Shown piece after piece: positions 54,011 to 63,293 of a stretch of DNA of 64,000 bases. Numbering within the stretch: position 1 is the stretch's first letter; each line of letters starts with the position of its first letter. A program made the translations under genes and the position numbers. Source of the DNA: Brevundimonas bullata (GTDB lineage: Bacteria; Pseudomonadota; Alphaproteobacteria; Caulobacterales; Caulobacteraceae); contig NZ_JACHLM010000004.1 in assembly GCF_014207965.1 (NCBI RefSeq), forward strand, positions 62,001 through 126,000. Reading direction: 5' to 3'. The notes beneath the pieces are model-generated. The model worked only from the letters and a program-made list of their open reading frames with translations. It was not told the DNA's origin and made no database searches.

Positions 54011-57000
54011 ATGCGTGCAGCCTTCGCTCGTCGAAGCTTGAAGACGGCCATGTTGGCCACCACGGCCCTGTTCGGCGCCGCGACCGGCGCCGTCGCTCAG
54101 GAAGCCGCCGAAGACCAAGCCACCCAGGTCGACGAGATCGTCGTGGTCGGCTCGCAGATTCGCGGCGCCAAGGTGACCGCCGCCCTGCCCGTCTCCGTGG
54201 TCAACGAGGAACAGATCCTGGCCACCGCCGCGACCTCGGGCGACGACCTGATCCGGTCGATCCCCCAGATGGGCGACGTGACCTTCAACTCGGCCTACCT
54301 GCCCGCCAGCTCGAACTCGGCGCGCGGCGACACCGGCTCGGTCAACCTGCGCGGTCTCGGCATCGGCAACACCCTGGTCCTGCTGAACGGCCGCCGCGTC
54401 GTCGGCCACCCGACCAGCCAGGCCAACGAACACCTGGTCCCGGTTCTGACCTACAACACCAACGCCATTCCGGTGACAGGCCTGAAGCGTCTGGAAGTCC
54501 TGCGCGACGGCGCCGCCGCCATCTATGGCGCCGACGCGGTGGCCGGGGTGATCAACACTGTCCTGCGTGACGACCTGAACGGCCTGACCGTCTCGGCCCA
54601 GTACGGCGGCGCCGAGGGCACCGGCATGCGCGAGACCAACTTCAGCGCCTACGGCGGTCGTGACTTCCACGACGGTCGCGGCAATCTGTCGGCCTTCCTC
54701 AACTACGACCACCGCACCGAGCTTTCGACCACGGATCAGGACTACACCGCCTCGCTGGACAAGCGGCCCCTGTTCGCCGGCACCGGCTTCGAGAGTGCAA
54801 CGAACCTGAACAGCCGCTCGTCCCTGACGTCCTGGGGCCTGTTCCGGCCTACGGGCGGCACGGTGCGTCTGCCGGGCGCGACGTCCAACCTGACCGCTTT
54901 CAGCACGCAACCGTCGACCTTCTCGGGCTGCAACGCCGCCCTGGGCAATGGGCTCTGCCTCAAGTCCGGCACCGCGATCGACCAGCGCCTCTACTCGGAC
55001 TCGGCGGCCCTGGGCGTCAGCGTCATGCCCAAGGTCGAACGCCTGAACGTCTTCCTGAACGGCAAGTACCGGCTGAACGACAGCGTCGAGGCCTTTGGCG
55101 AGCTGGGCTATTATCAGGCTGAAACCACCGCCTGGCAGGCCCCGATCAGCACCCTGTCGTCGATCGTCCTGACCATCCCCAAGACCAATTTCTACAACCC
55201 CTTCGGCGCCACGACCCTGCCGGGCGGAGCCATCAACCCAAACCGTCTGCCCGGCGTCACCGCCCCGGCCGGCGGCGTTGATCTGCTGCTCAGCGGCTAT
55301 CGCTTTGACGACCTGGGCCCGATCGAGGTCAATGTCACCAACAAGCAGTACCGCGCCCTGGGCGGCCTGCGCGGCGAGTTCGCCGGCTGGGACTGGGAAA
55401 GCGCCCTGCTCTATTCCGAAGCCAGCGCCGAGGACATCAGCGATAACGTCTCGACCACGGCCCTGCAGAAGCAACTCGCCCTGTCCACGGCGGACGCCTA
55501 CAACCCGTTCAATGGCGGCGACCTGAACAACCCCGCCTTCGGCGACGGCACGCCCAGCAGCAAGGCCGCCCTGGACGCCATCCGCCAGAAGCTGCGGCGC
55601 TACACCGAGACCACCCTTGCCCTGTGGGACTTCAAGGTCTCGCGTCCCGACCTCTTCGCCCTGCCCGCTGGCGATCTCGGCATGGCGGCCGGCGTCGAGG
55701 CCCGCCACGAAAGCCAACTGGACGACCGCGACGCACGGATCGACGGCACCATCACCTTCACCGACGCCTCGGGCGCCGTTTACGGCGACCTGATCAACTC
55801 GTCGATGAACCCGGACACCGAGGGCGACCGCACCGTCTATTCGGCCTATGCTGAACTGGCCGTGCCGATCATCTCGCCCGAGATGAACATCCCGTTCGTG
55901 CACAATCTGGAAGCCCAGATCGCCGGACGCTACGAGCACTATTCGGACTTCGGCGACATCGCCAAGCCCAAGGTCGCCGTGGCCTGGGATCTGGCCGAAG
56001 GCGTCCGTCTGCGCGGTTCCTGGGCCCAGGGCTTCCGCGCCCCGAATCTGGAGCAGATCAACGCCAGCATCGTCACCCGCTCGAACAGCAGCACCGACTG
56101 GGCCTATTGCGAGGCTCTGACCCGTCGCGGCGCCATCACCGGGCTCAACCGCTGCGTCAGCCCGACCATCACGCCCGGCTTCTCAGACGCGGCCTCGGTC
56201 AACACCGCCCGTATCCGTCGCAACGTGGCCGAACAGCGCGCAGGCAACCCGGACCTGAAGCCGGAAGAGTCGGAAACCGTGTCGTTCGGCACGGTGATCC
56301 AGCCGGACTTCACCCCCGCCGAACTGGGCGACTTCACCATCACCATCGACTGGTGGAACGTGAAGCAGGAAGGCATGGTCGGCGTCTTCCGCGGCCAGAA
56401 CGCCCTGACGCTGGACTACCTGCTGCGCAAGCAGGGCAGCTTCAACCCCAATGTGGTCCGCGCCGCGCCGACCGCGGAAGACATGGCCATCTTCGCCGGT
56501 ACAGGCATGCAGGCGGCCGGCGAGATCCTCTACGTCAAGGATCTCTACGACAACCTCCAGCCCCAGGAAGTGCAAGGCATCGACCTGGGCGTCATGTGGA
56601 GCCTGCGCGGCACCCGGTACGGCGACTTCAGCGCCAATCTGAACGTCTCGCACCTGCTGCGCTACTATCTGGACCCGTCCCCGGCGGTTCAGGCCCTGAT
56701 GGACGCCAAGGCCAAGGGCGAGATCGACCCGGTCGTCGCCTTCAGCGGCAGCGCCGGCGATCTGATCCGTTCGGGCGGTCGTCCCGAATGGAAGTGGTCG
56801 GGTTCGGCCACCTGGCGCTATCAGAACATCACGGTCGGCGCCTACACCGCCTATATCGGCAGCGTCGAGCAGGACAATCTGACCAACTCGGCGGGCGAAG
56901 CCTGGACCGTCGACTCGCAGATCACCGGCAACCTGTACGGCGAGTACGAATGGAATGACGGCGGCCTGGCCGGAACCGCCGTGCGCGTCGGCGTGCGCAA

Positions 57001-57103
57001 CCTGACGGACGAGGCCCCGCCCCTGGCTCTGGACGGCTACCTCGGCACCGTTCACCAGCCCTACGGCCGCTACTGGTACGCCAGCATCCGCAAGAGCTTC
57101 TGA
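54011..57103 (+). CDS. Large TonB-dependent receptor
   Basis: A 1030-aa outer-membrane receptor: signal peptide to about residue 29, TonB box VDEIVVVGSQIRGA, plug with LNGRRVVGHP and LEVLRDGAAAIYGADAVAGVIN, and barrel ending KSF. The plug style (DGAAAIYGADAVAGVIN) belongs to the large oligopeptide/carbohydrate receptors of Caulobacterales, different from the two receptors at 34-40 kb. The start at 54011 gives a normal signal peptide; earlier ATGs at 53906 and 53984 lack one directly. It lies between ggt and an AbgB-like hydrolase, arguing for a peptide or amide ligand. Confidence 0.92.
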   Translation: MRAAFARRSLKTAMLATTALFGAATGAVAQEAAEDQATQVDEIVVVGSQIRGAKVTAALPVSVVNEEQILATAATSGDDLIRSIPQMGDVTFNSAYLPASSNSARGDTGSVNLRGLGIGNTLVLLNGRRVVGHPTSQANEHLVPVLTYNTNAIPVTGLKRLEVLRDGAAAIYGADAVAGVINTVLRDDLNGLTVSAQYGGAEGTGMRETNFSAYGGRDFHDGRGNLSAFLNYDHRTELSTTDQDYTASLDKRPLFAGTGFESATNLNSRSSLTSWGLFRPTGGTVRLPGATSNLTAFSTQPSTFSGCNAALGNGLCLKSGTAIDQRLYSDSAALGVSVMPKVERLNVFLNGKYRLNDSVEAFGELGYYQAETTAWQAPISTLSSIVLTIPKTNFYNPFGATTLPGGAINPNRLPGVTAPAGGVDLLLSGYRFDDLGPIEVNVTNKQYRALGGLRGEFAGWDWESALLYSEASAEDISDNVSTTALQKQLALSTADAYNPFNGGDLNNPAFGDGTPSSKAALDAIRQKLRRYTETTLALWDFKVSRPDLFALPAGDLGMAAGVEARHESQLDDRDARIDGTITFTDASGAVYGDLINSSMNPDTEGDRTVYSAYAELAVPIISPEMNIPFVHNLEAQIAGRYEHYSDFGDIAKPKVAVAWDLAEGVRLRGSWAQGFRAPNLEQINASIVTRSNSSTDWAYCEALTRRGAITGLNRCVSPTITPGFSDAASVNTARIRRNVAEQRAGNPDLKPEESETVSFGTVIQPDFTPAELGDFTITIDWWNVKQEGMVGVFRGQNALTLDYLLRKQGSFNPNVVRAAPTAEDMAIFAGTGMQAAGEILYVKDLYDNLQPQEVQGIDLGVMWSLRGTRYGDFSANLNVSHLLRYYLDPSPAVQALMDAKAKGEIDPVVAFSGSAGDLIRSGGRPEWKWSGSATWRYQNITVGAYTAYIGSVEQDNLTNSAGEAWTVDSQITGNLYGEYEWNDGGLAGTAVRVGVRNLTDEAPPLALDGYLGTVHQPYGRYWYASIRKSF

Positions 57104-57120
57104 TCGCTCTTGACCCTGTC

Positions 57121-57160
57121 GGGCGGAAGGCGAGCCATCGCCTTCCGCCCCTTTCTGTTT
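57121..57160 (+). terminator. Rho-independent terminator after the TonB receptor
   Basis: GGGCGGAAGGC and GCCTTCCGCCC form a perfect 11-bp stem with an 8-nt loop (57121-57150), followed by CTTTCTGTTT. It is only 33 nt before the AbgB-like gene, so that gene either has its own promoter or receives read-through transcription. Confidence 0.8.
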
Positions 57161-57182
57161 CGACGACTGTTTGGAGTTCCCG

Positions 57183-58634
57183 ATGAAACCCGTCTCCCTG
57201 CGCGTGCTGGCCGTCGCCGCCGCCCTGACCGGCCTGGCCGCCCCCGCCCTCGCCGCCGAACTGTCGCCTCAGGCCAAGGCCCAGATCACCGGCACGGTCG
57301 AGCGCAACCAGCCCGCCCTGGACCACGCCGCGCTGGAAATCTGGAAGTTCGCGGAGCTGGGCTATCAGGAGACGCAGAGCTCGACCCTGTTGCAGGGCCA
57401 GCTGACCGAGGCCGGCTTCACCGTCACGCCCGGCGTCGCCAACGAGCCCACCGCCTTCCTGGCCAGCTTCAAGACCGGCGACGGCCCGGTCATCGCCGTC
57501 CTCGCCGAATATGACGCCCTGCCCGGCCTGTCGCAGACCCTGAACCCGGTACAGGAATCGGCCGGCGGTCACGCGGGTCACGGCTGCGGCCACAACCTGT
57601 TCGGCGCCGCCTCGGTCCACGCCGCCATCGCGGTCAAGGACTGGATGGTCGCCAACAACATCAAGGGCGAGCTGCGCGTCTATGGCACGCCCGCCGAGGA
57701 AGGCGGCTCGGGCAAGGTCTATATGGTCCGCGACGGCCTGTTCAGCGACGTCGATGTCGCCGTCCACTGGCACCCCGGCAACGTCAACAGCGCCCGTCAG
57801 GGCGACACCATGTCCAATGTCTCGGGCAAGTTCCGCTTCTACGGCGTCTCGTCCCACGCCGCCGCCGCGCCGGACAAGGGCCGCTCGGCGCTCGATGGCG
57901 TCGAGGCCATGAACGCCATGGTCAACCTGATGCGCGAGCACGTGCCCGACCGCACCCGCATCCACTACGCCATCACCGACGGCGGCAAGGCGCCCAATGT
58001 CGTCCCGGCCTTCGCCGAGAGCTACTACTACGTCCGCCACAACGACCCTCAGATCGTCCGCGACGTGCTGGAGCGGGTGAAGAAGGCCGCTGAAGGCGCA
58101 GCCCTGGGCACCGGCACCCGCGTCGAGTTCGAGGCCATCGGCGGCGTCTATTCCATGCTGCCGAACGAAGCCCTGATGACCGTCATGGACCGCAACCTGC
58201 GCCATGTCGGCGGCATCACCTGGACGCCCGCGGAAATCGCCCTGGCCACCGAGATCCAGAAGACCCTGCCGACGAAACCCGATCTGGCCAGCGTCGGTAC
58301 GATCGAGCCCGCCGTGATCGGCGGCGACTTCGGCGGTTCGACCGACGTCTCAGACGTCAGCTGGGTCGCGCCGACGGTCGGCCTGTCCACCGCCACCTTC
58401 GTCCCCGGTTCGGCGGGCCACAGCTGGCAGAACGTGGTGGCCGCCGGTTCGACCATCGGTCTGAAGGGCGCGCATCTGGCCGCCAAGACCCTGGCCCTGA
58501 CCACGGCCGAACTGTTCCAGAGCCCGGACACCATCGCTGCCGCCAAGACTGAGTTCGAGCGCCGTCGCGGCCCGGACTTCGAGTACGAGGCCCTGCTGGG
58601 CGACCGCACCCCGGCGCTCAACTACCGCGACTAA
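57183..58634 (+). CDS. Exported M20D amidohydrolase (AbgB-like)
   Basis: A 483-aa periplasmic hydrolase. It has a signal peptide ending APALAA, metal site GHAGHGCGHNLFGAA (Cys and His ligands), PAEEGGSGKVYM (catalytic Glu) and DVAVHWHPG. The C-terminal GGSTDVSDVSW and SAGHSWQ supply further ligands. It is closest in pattern to the B subunit of p-aminobenzoyl-glutamate hydrolase and to indole-acetyl amino acid hydrolases, which release an amino acid from an N-aroyl or N-acyl conjugate. GGAG lies 6 nt before ATG 57183. No AbgA partner is present. Confidence 0.88.
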   Translation: MKPVSLRVLAVAAALTGLAAPALAAELSPQAKAQITGTVERNQPALDHAALEIWKFAELGYQETQSSTLLQGQLTEAGFTVTPGVANEPTAFLASFKTGDGPVIAVLAEYDALPGLSQTLNPVQESAGGHAGHGCGHNLFGAASVHAAIAVKDWMVANNIKGELRVYGTPAEEGGSGKVYMVRDGLFSDVDVAVHWHPGNVNSARQGDTMSNVSGKFRFYGVSSHAAAAPDKGRSALDGVEAMNAMVNLMREHVPDRTRIHYAITDGGKAPNVVPAFAESYYYVRHNDPQIVRDVLERVKKAAEGAALGTGTRVEFEAIGGVYSMLPNEALMTVMDRNLRHVGGITWTPAEIALATEIQKTLPTKPDLASVGTIEPAVIGGDFGGSTDVSDVSWVAPTVGLSTATFVPGSAGHSWQNVVAAGSTIGLKGAHLAAKTLALTTAELFQSPDTIAAAKTEFERRRGPDFEYEALLGDRTPALNYRD

Positions 58635-58645
58635 AGCGCCGCGCC

Positions 58646-58683
58646 CCTTCTCCCCTTGTGGGAGAAGGTGGCCCGTCAGGGCC
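58646..58683. repeat. REP-like double hairpin
   Basis: Two adjacent hairpins are present: CCTTCTCC with GGAGAAGG (58646-58668) and GGCCC-GTCA-GGGCC (58670-58683), followed by GGATGAGGGGT. This structure is a common extragenic repeat in Caulobacterales-like genomes and probably also ends the transcript. The rest of the gap to 58881 shows nothing further. Confidence 0.7.
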
Positions 58684-58881
58684 GGATGAGGGGTGTCGGC
58701 GCGACGTTTGCCGCGAGGAACTCACGCAGCGTCGCGCCAGCCCGCCTAATCCGTCGCTCCAATCCCGGAAAATCACGGCGACTGCGCGCATTTCAGGCCC
58801 GTTGTCCTGCCGCCTCCCCTCCCTCTGTCATAATGAGCGGTCTACCAGCGCCACAGAGAGATTTCAGACGATTCAGACGAA

Positions 58882-59331
<450 letters not shown>

Positions 59332-59364
59332 GGCCGTTTAACCCGCGGGAACAGCCAAGGTTGC

Positions 59365-60972
59365 TCAGCGTCCCGGCGGCGCTCGACGCTCACGCGTCGC
59401 CTGCTCGTAGGCATGGCCCAGCGACAGGATGCGGGCGTCGTCCCATTTCCCGCCGATGAAGCTCAGGCCCACCGGCATGCCCCGATCAAAGCCCATCGGC
59501 ACGGTCAGATGCGGATAGCCCGCCACCGCCGCCAGCCGACTGGCCGAGCCCTGCATCTCATCCTCGTCCCTGGGATCGTTGGTCCAGGCCCGCGAAGTGG
59601 TCGGCGCGATCAGGGCGACGACCCGGTGCTCGGTCATCATCCGATCGATGCCGTCCGGTCCCGCCGCCTGCAGCGAGTTCGCCCGCGCCTCGACATAGGC
59701 GGGGTCGTTCAACCCGCCGGTCGCCTGGGCCCGCTCGAACAGGTCCTGGCCGAACACAATCGTCTCGCGCGGTTCGGCGGCGTTAAAGGCGATGACGTCG
59801 GCGAGGGTCCGCGTCTTCACCTGCGTCGGGTCGGTCGAGGCCAGATAGGCGTTCAGGTCGTGCTTCAGCTCGGTCAGCAGAACCGTCAGCTCCCACCCGC
59901 CGACGGCGCGCAGGTCTGCGGGTCCCTGTTCAATCTCGACCACCTCGGCCCCGGCAGCGCGCAGGGCGGCCAGGGCCCGCTCGAACTCGGCCCGCGTCTC
60001 GGCGGAATAGGAGGGCAGCAGGAAGCGCATCACCCCAATGCGGGCGCCCCGCAGACTGTTCGCGTCCAGCGCCGCGCGATAGTCGACCTTGCGAGCGTCC
60101 GCCTCGACCGTGGCCGGGTCGGCGGGATCGGAACCGGCAATGACCGTCAGGACGATGGCCGCGTCCTCGACCGTCACAGCCATCGGCCCCGCGGTGTCCT
60201 GCGAGTGGCTGATCGGAACGATATGGGTGCGGCTGACCAAACCCACGGTCGGCTTGAACCCGACCACGCCGTTGACCGAGGCGGGACAGGTGATCGAGCC
60301 GTCCGTCTCAGTGCCAAGGGCGACAGGCGCCAGGCCGATGGCGACCGCCACGGCGCTGCCCGAGGACGAGCCGCAGGGCGTGCGTGCGGGGTCATAGGGG
60401 TTGCGGGTCTGGCCGCCGACCGCGCTCCAGCCGCTGATGGACGACGACGAGCGGATGTTGGCCCATTCCGACAGGTTGGTCTTGCCGAGGATCACCGCGC
60501 CCGCGTTCCGCAGTCGGACCACCAGGGGCGCGTCACGCCCCGGCGCGTTGTCAGCCAGGGCCAGCGAGCCCGCCGTCGTCGGCATGTCGCGGGTCTCTAT
60601 ATTGTCCTTCAGCAGGACCGGCAGGCCTTTGAGCAGCCCCGACGCGACCGGTGTCTCGTCCGCCATCACCGACGGCGCCATAGCAATGACCGCAGAGGGC
60701 GGCCCCGGCAGAGCGTTATCGGCGCTCAACGTGACTTCAAGCGCCCCGGCCAGAGCCGCGCGCGAAGGATAGACGCCGTCCACGATCGCGGCGGCGGTCG
60801 GAGGCTGGAATATCCGCCCCCCGTCCTCACCCGCCAGCGTCCAGCTGCCGTCGTCGTTCGGTATGGCGCACGCCGTCAGCGCCAGGGCGCTGACGGCAGC
60901 GAGGATCAGTCCGCCTTTTCGGGCGCCCGCGTACCAATGGTGCGGTCGAGGAAGTCGAGGTAGGTGCGCCAT
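59365..60972 (-). CDS. Lipoprotein amidase (amidase-signature family)
   Basis: A 535-aa enzyme with a lipobox (LALTAC, Cys35) and the Ser-cisSer-Lys triad: Lys122 (LLKDNIET), Ser203 (GSSSGSA) and Ser227 (TDGSITCPAS). It hydrolyses carboxamides or short amides, probably at the membrane surface. NylA, the 6-aminohexanoate cyclic-dimer hydrolase, belongs to the same superfamily, but similarity at that level does not show its substrate. The start at 60972 overlaps the DPP IV-like gene by 67 nt; a later start would cut into the signal sequence. Confidence 0.88.
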   Translation of the reverse strand: MAHLPRLPRPHHWYAGARKGGLILAAVSALALTACAIPNDDGSWTLAGEDGGRIFQPPTAAAIVDGVYPSRAALAGALEVTLSADNALPGPPSAVIAMAPSVMADETPVASGLLKGLPVLLKDNIETRDMPTTAGSLALADNAPGRDAPLVVRLRNAGAVILGKTNLSEWANIRSSSSISGWSAVGGQTRNPYDPARTPCGSSSGSAVAVAIGLAPVALGTETDGSITCPASVNGVVGFKPTVGLVSRTHIVPISHSQDTAGPMAVTVEDAAIVLTVIAGSDPADPATVEADARKVDYRAALDANSLRGARIGVMRFLLPSYSAETRAEFERALAALRAAGAEVVEIEQGPADLRAVGGWELTVLLTELKHDLNAYLASTDPTQVKTRTLADVIAFNAAEPRETIVFGQDLFERAQATGGLNDPAYVEARANSLQAAGPDGIDRMMTEHRVVALIAPTTSRAWTNDPRDEDEMQGSASRLAAVAGYPHLTVPMGFDRGMPVGLSFIGGKWDDARILSLGHAYEQATRERRAPPGR

Positions 60973-63188
60973 AGGTGAAGCTGCCTCTCGTTGCCACGCA
61001 CGCCGTGGCGCTGTCCGGGATAGAGCATGGTCTCGAACGGGATGCTCTTGGCCTGAAGCCCGTCCAGCACCCGCGTCGTGTTCTCGAAGATGACGTTGTC
61101 GTCGGCCATGCCGTGCAGCAGCAGCAAACGTCCGGTCAGGTTGTCGAGACGGCCCAGCACGTCCGACGCGGCATAGCCTTCCACATTGGCCTGCGGCGTC
61201 GACATGTAGCGCTCGGTATAAGCCGTATCGTAGAGGCTCCACTCGGTCGGCGGGGCGCCGGCCAGGGCCGAGGCCAGGCCCATCCTGGGCTCGGTCAGGG
61301 CCATCAGGCTCATAAAGCCGCCGTAGGACCAGCCCATCATGGCGATGCGGCTGTCGTCGACATAGGGCAGCGACCGCAGATAGTCGGCGGCGATGACCTG
61401 ATCCTCGATCTCCGGCTGGCCCATCTTCAGGTAAAGCGCCTGCTTGAAGGCCGCTGAACGGTCGCCCTCGCCCCGGTTGTCCAGGCGGAAGACGATGTAG
61501 CCCGCCTCGGTCAGAAGCTGGTTGGTCGCGCCCTGCCAGGCGTTCTTGACGCCGCCGCCCGACGGGCCGCCGTAAACCTGCATGACGACCGGATAGGTCC
61601 TGGACGGATCAAAGTCCGGCGGCGTGGTCATCTGCCACATCAGGGTCTCGCCGTGGCTTTGCAGCGTGCCGAAGGTCGGCTTCTGCTGGCGCTCGGCAAA
61701 GGGCCAGAAGGGATGGCCGGGCTGGAGCTTGTTTTCCTCGATCCAGCGCACGCGCGTGCCGTCGATCGAATAGAGGGCCGACTGAGACGGAGTGTTCACG
61801 TCGGTATAGTTGCCGACATAGGCCGTGCCCGTGTCGTTGACCGAGGCGCTCCACCAGCCGCCGCGCGGGGTGACCTCGGTCGGCGCGCCCGTCCGCTTGT
61901 AGCTGGCGCGGAACAGCTGCTGCTCGATCGGGTATTCCTTGCCGTCGCGCATGGAGGCGGTGAAGAAGACCTCGCCCGTCGTCGGATTGACGCCCGCCAG
62001 CGACTTGACCGGATAGTTCCCCTGCGTGATCGCGCGCAGGCGGCGACCGTCGCGGTTATAGAGGTAGAGGTGGTTCCAGCCGCTCTCTTCCGACGACCAG
62101 ATGAAGTTGCCGTCGGCCAGGGCCTTGAAGCTGTGGCTCAGCGGCACCCAGGCGTCCGAGCGCTGGGTGGCGATGACGCGGCTGGCGCCGGTCGCCGGAT
62201 CCACGCTCAGCAGCTCCAGAGTCTTCTGGTCGCGCGACAGGCGCTGGACGTAGAGGGTCCGCCCGTCCTTGGCCCAGTTGACGCGGGCCAGATAGATGTC
62301 GGCATTGGCGCCCAGGTCGACCTTGACCCGTTTACCGGCCTGCACGTCCTGGACATAGAGCTCGACCACGGCGTTGGGACGCCCGGCGCGGGGATAGCGC
62401 TGCTGGATCACCGAAGCGCCGCCGCCGGTGATGTCCAGGCGCGGGATGATGTCGACGGTGCTTTCGTCCGTGCGCTGCAGGGCGATGAAGCGCTCGTCCG
62501 GGCTCCACCAGTAGCCCGTGTCGCGATCCAGCTCTTCCTGCGCGATGAACTCGGCCGTGGCCCAGGTGATCAGGCCGTCGCCGTCGTTCGTGATCGCCTG
62601 TTCGGCGCCCGACGCCAAGTCCAGCACGACCAGATCCTGATCCCGCACGAAGCTGACGAATGAGCCCTTGGGCGAGACCTTGGCGTCGATCTCATCGGCG
62701 GAGGTTTCCGTCAGGCGGCGCACGCTGCCGTCGGCGCGGTTGGCCAGGAAGATGTCGCCTTCCAGCGGCGCCAGGATGTAGCGGCCCTGCTCGTCCCACG
62801 AATATTCGACCACGCCGCGCGCCGAGATGCGCATGCGCTCGCGCCGCGCCTTCTCGGCCTCGGACAATTCGCCGGCGTCGGGGACCAGAGCCCGCGCGTC
62901 GATCAGCTTGAACGGCTCGCCGCCCTTCACCGGGGCGGCCCACAGGTCCAGCACGTCCACGTCGTCCTCACGCGAGCGCAGGAAGGCCAGCAGCTCGCCG
63001 TCCGGCGACAGGCTGACGCCCTTGGCCACCGGCCCCGACAGGGACGGATTGGCGAAGACCCGCTCGACCGTCAGGATCGAAGAGGCGGGCGCGGTCGCCG
63101 CCGGGGGCGAAGCGGGTTGCGGATTGGTCTGGGCGAAGGCCGAGGTCGCAGCCATCAGGATCGTCGAAGCAAGAAGGAATGTGCGCAT
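60906..63188 (-). CDS. S9 prolyl oligopeptidase, DPP IV-like
   Basis: A 760-aa exported serine peptidase. It has a signal peptide (ending TSAFAQ), beta-propeller repeats, the DPP IV Glu-Glu motif AQEELDRDTGYWWSPD, then an alpha/beta hydrolase domain with GWSYGGFMS (Ser), MADDNV (Asp) and GQRHGV (His). It should remove X-Pro or X-Ala dipeptides from peptide N-termini in the periplasm. A start at 63188 is the only one that yields a signal peptide. The long upstream open frame crosses the divergent fpr start and is a shadow. Confidence 0.93.
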   Translation of the reverse strand: MRTFLLASTILMAATSAFAQTNPQPASPPAATAPASSILTVERVFANPSLSGPVAKGVSLSPDGELLAFLRSREDDVDVLDLWAAPVKGGEPFKLIDARALVPDAGELSEAEKARRERMRISARGVVEYSWDEQGRYILAPLEGDIFLANRADGSVRRLTETSADEIDAKVSPKGSFVSFVRDQDLVVLDLASGAEQAITNDGDGLITWATAEFIAQEELDRDTGYWWSPDERFIALQRTDESTVDIIPRLDITGGGASVIQQRYPRAGRPNAVVELYVQDVQAGKRVKVDLGANADIYLARVNWAKDGRTLYVQRLSRDQKTLELLSVDPATGASRVIATQRSDAWVPLSHSFKALADGNFIWSSEESGWNHLYLYNRDGRRLRAITQGNYPVKSLAGVNPTTGEVFFTASMRDGKEYPIEQQLFRASYKRTGAPTEVTPRGGWWSASVNDTGTAYVGNYTDVNTPSQSALYSIDGTRVRWIEENKLQPGHPFWPFAERQQKPTFGTLQSHGETLMWQMTTPPDFDPSRTYPVVMQVYGGPSGGGVKNAWQGATNQLLTEAGYIVFRLDNRGEGDRSAAFKQALYLKMGQPEIEDQVIAADYLRSLPYVDDSRIAMMGWSYGGFMSLMALTEPRMGLASALAGAPPTEWSLYDTAYTERYMSTPQANVEGYAASDVLGRLDNLTGRLLLLHGMADDNVIFENTTRVLDGLQAKSIPFETMLYPGQRHGVRGNERQLHLWRTYLDFLDRTIGTRAPEKAD

Positions 63189-63293
63189 GGCGGCGAAGCT
63201 AGAGGCGGAATCCGCCGCCGTCATCCGCAAATCTGCACGGCTGCGACGCCCGCGAGCCTTTCGCATTCGCCCTCGACCGCCTAGGTAGTCGCC

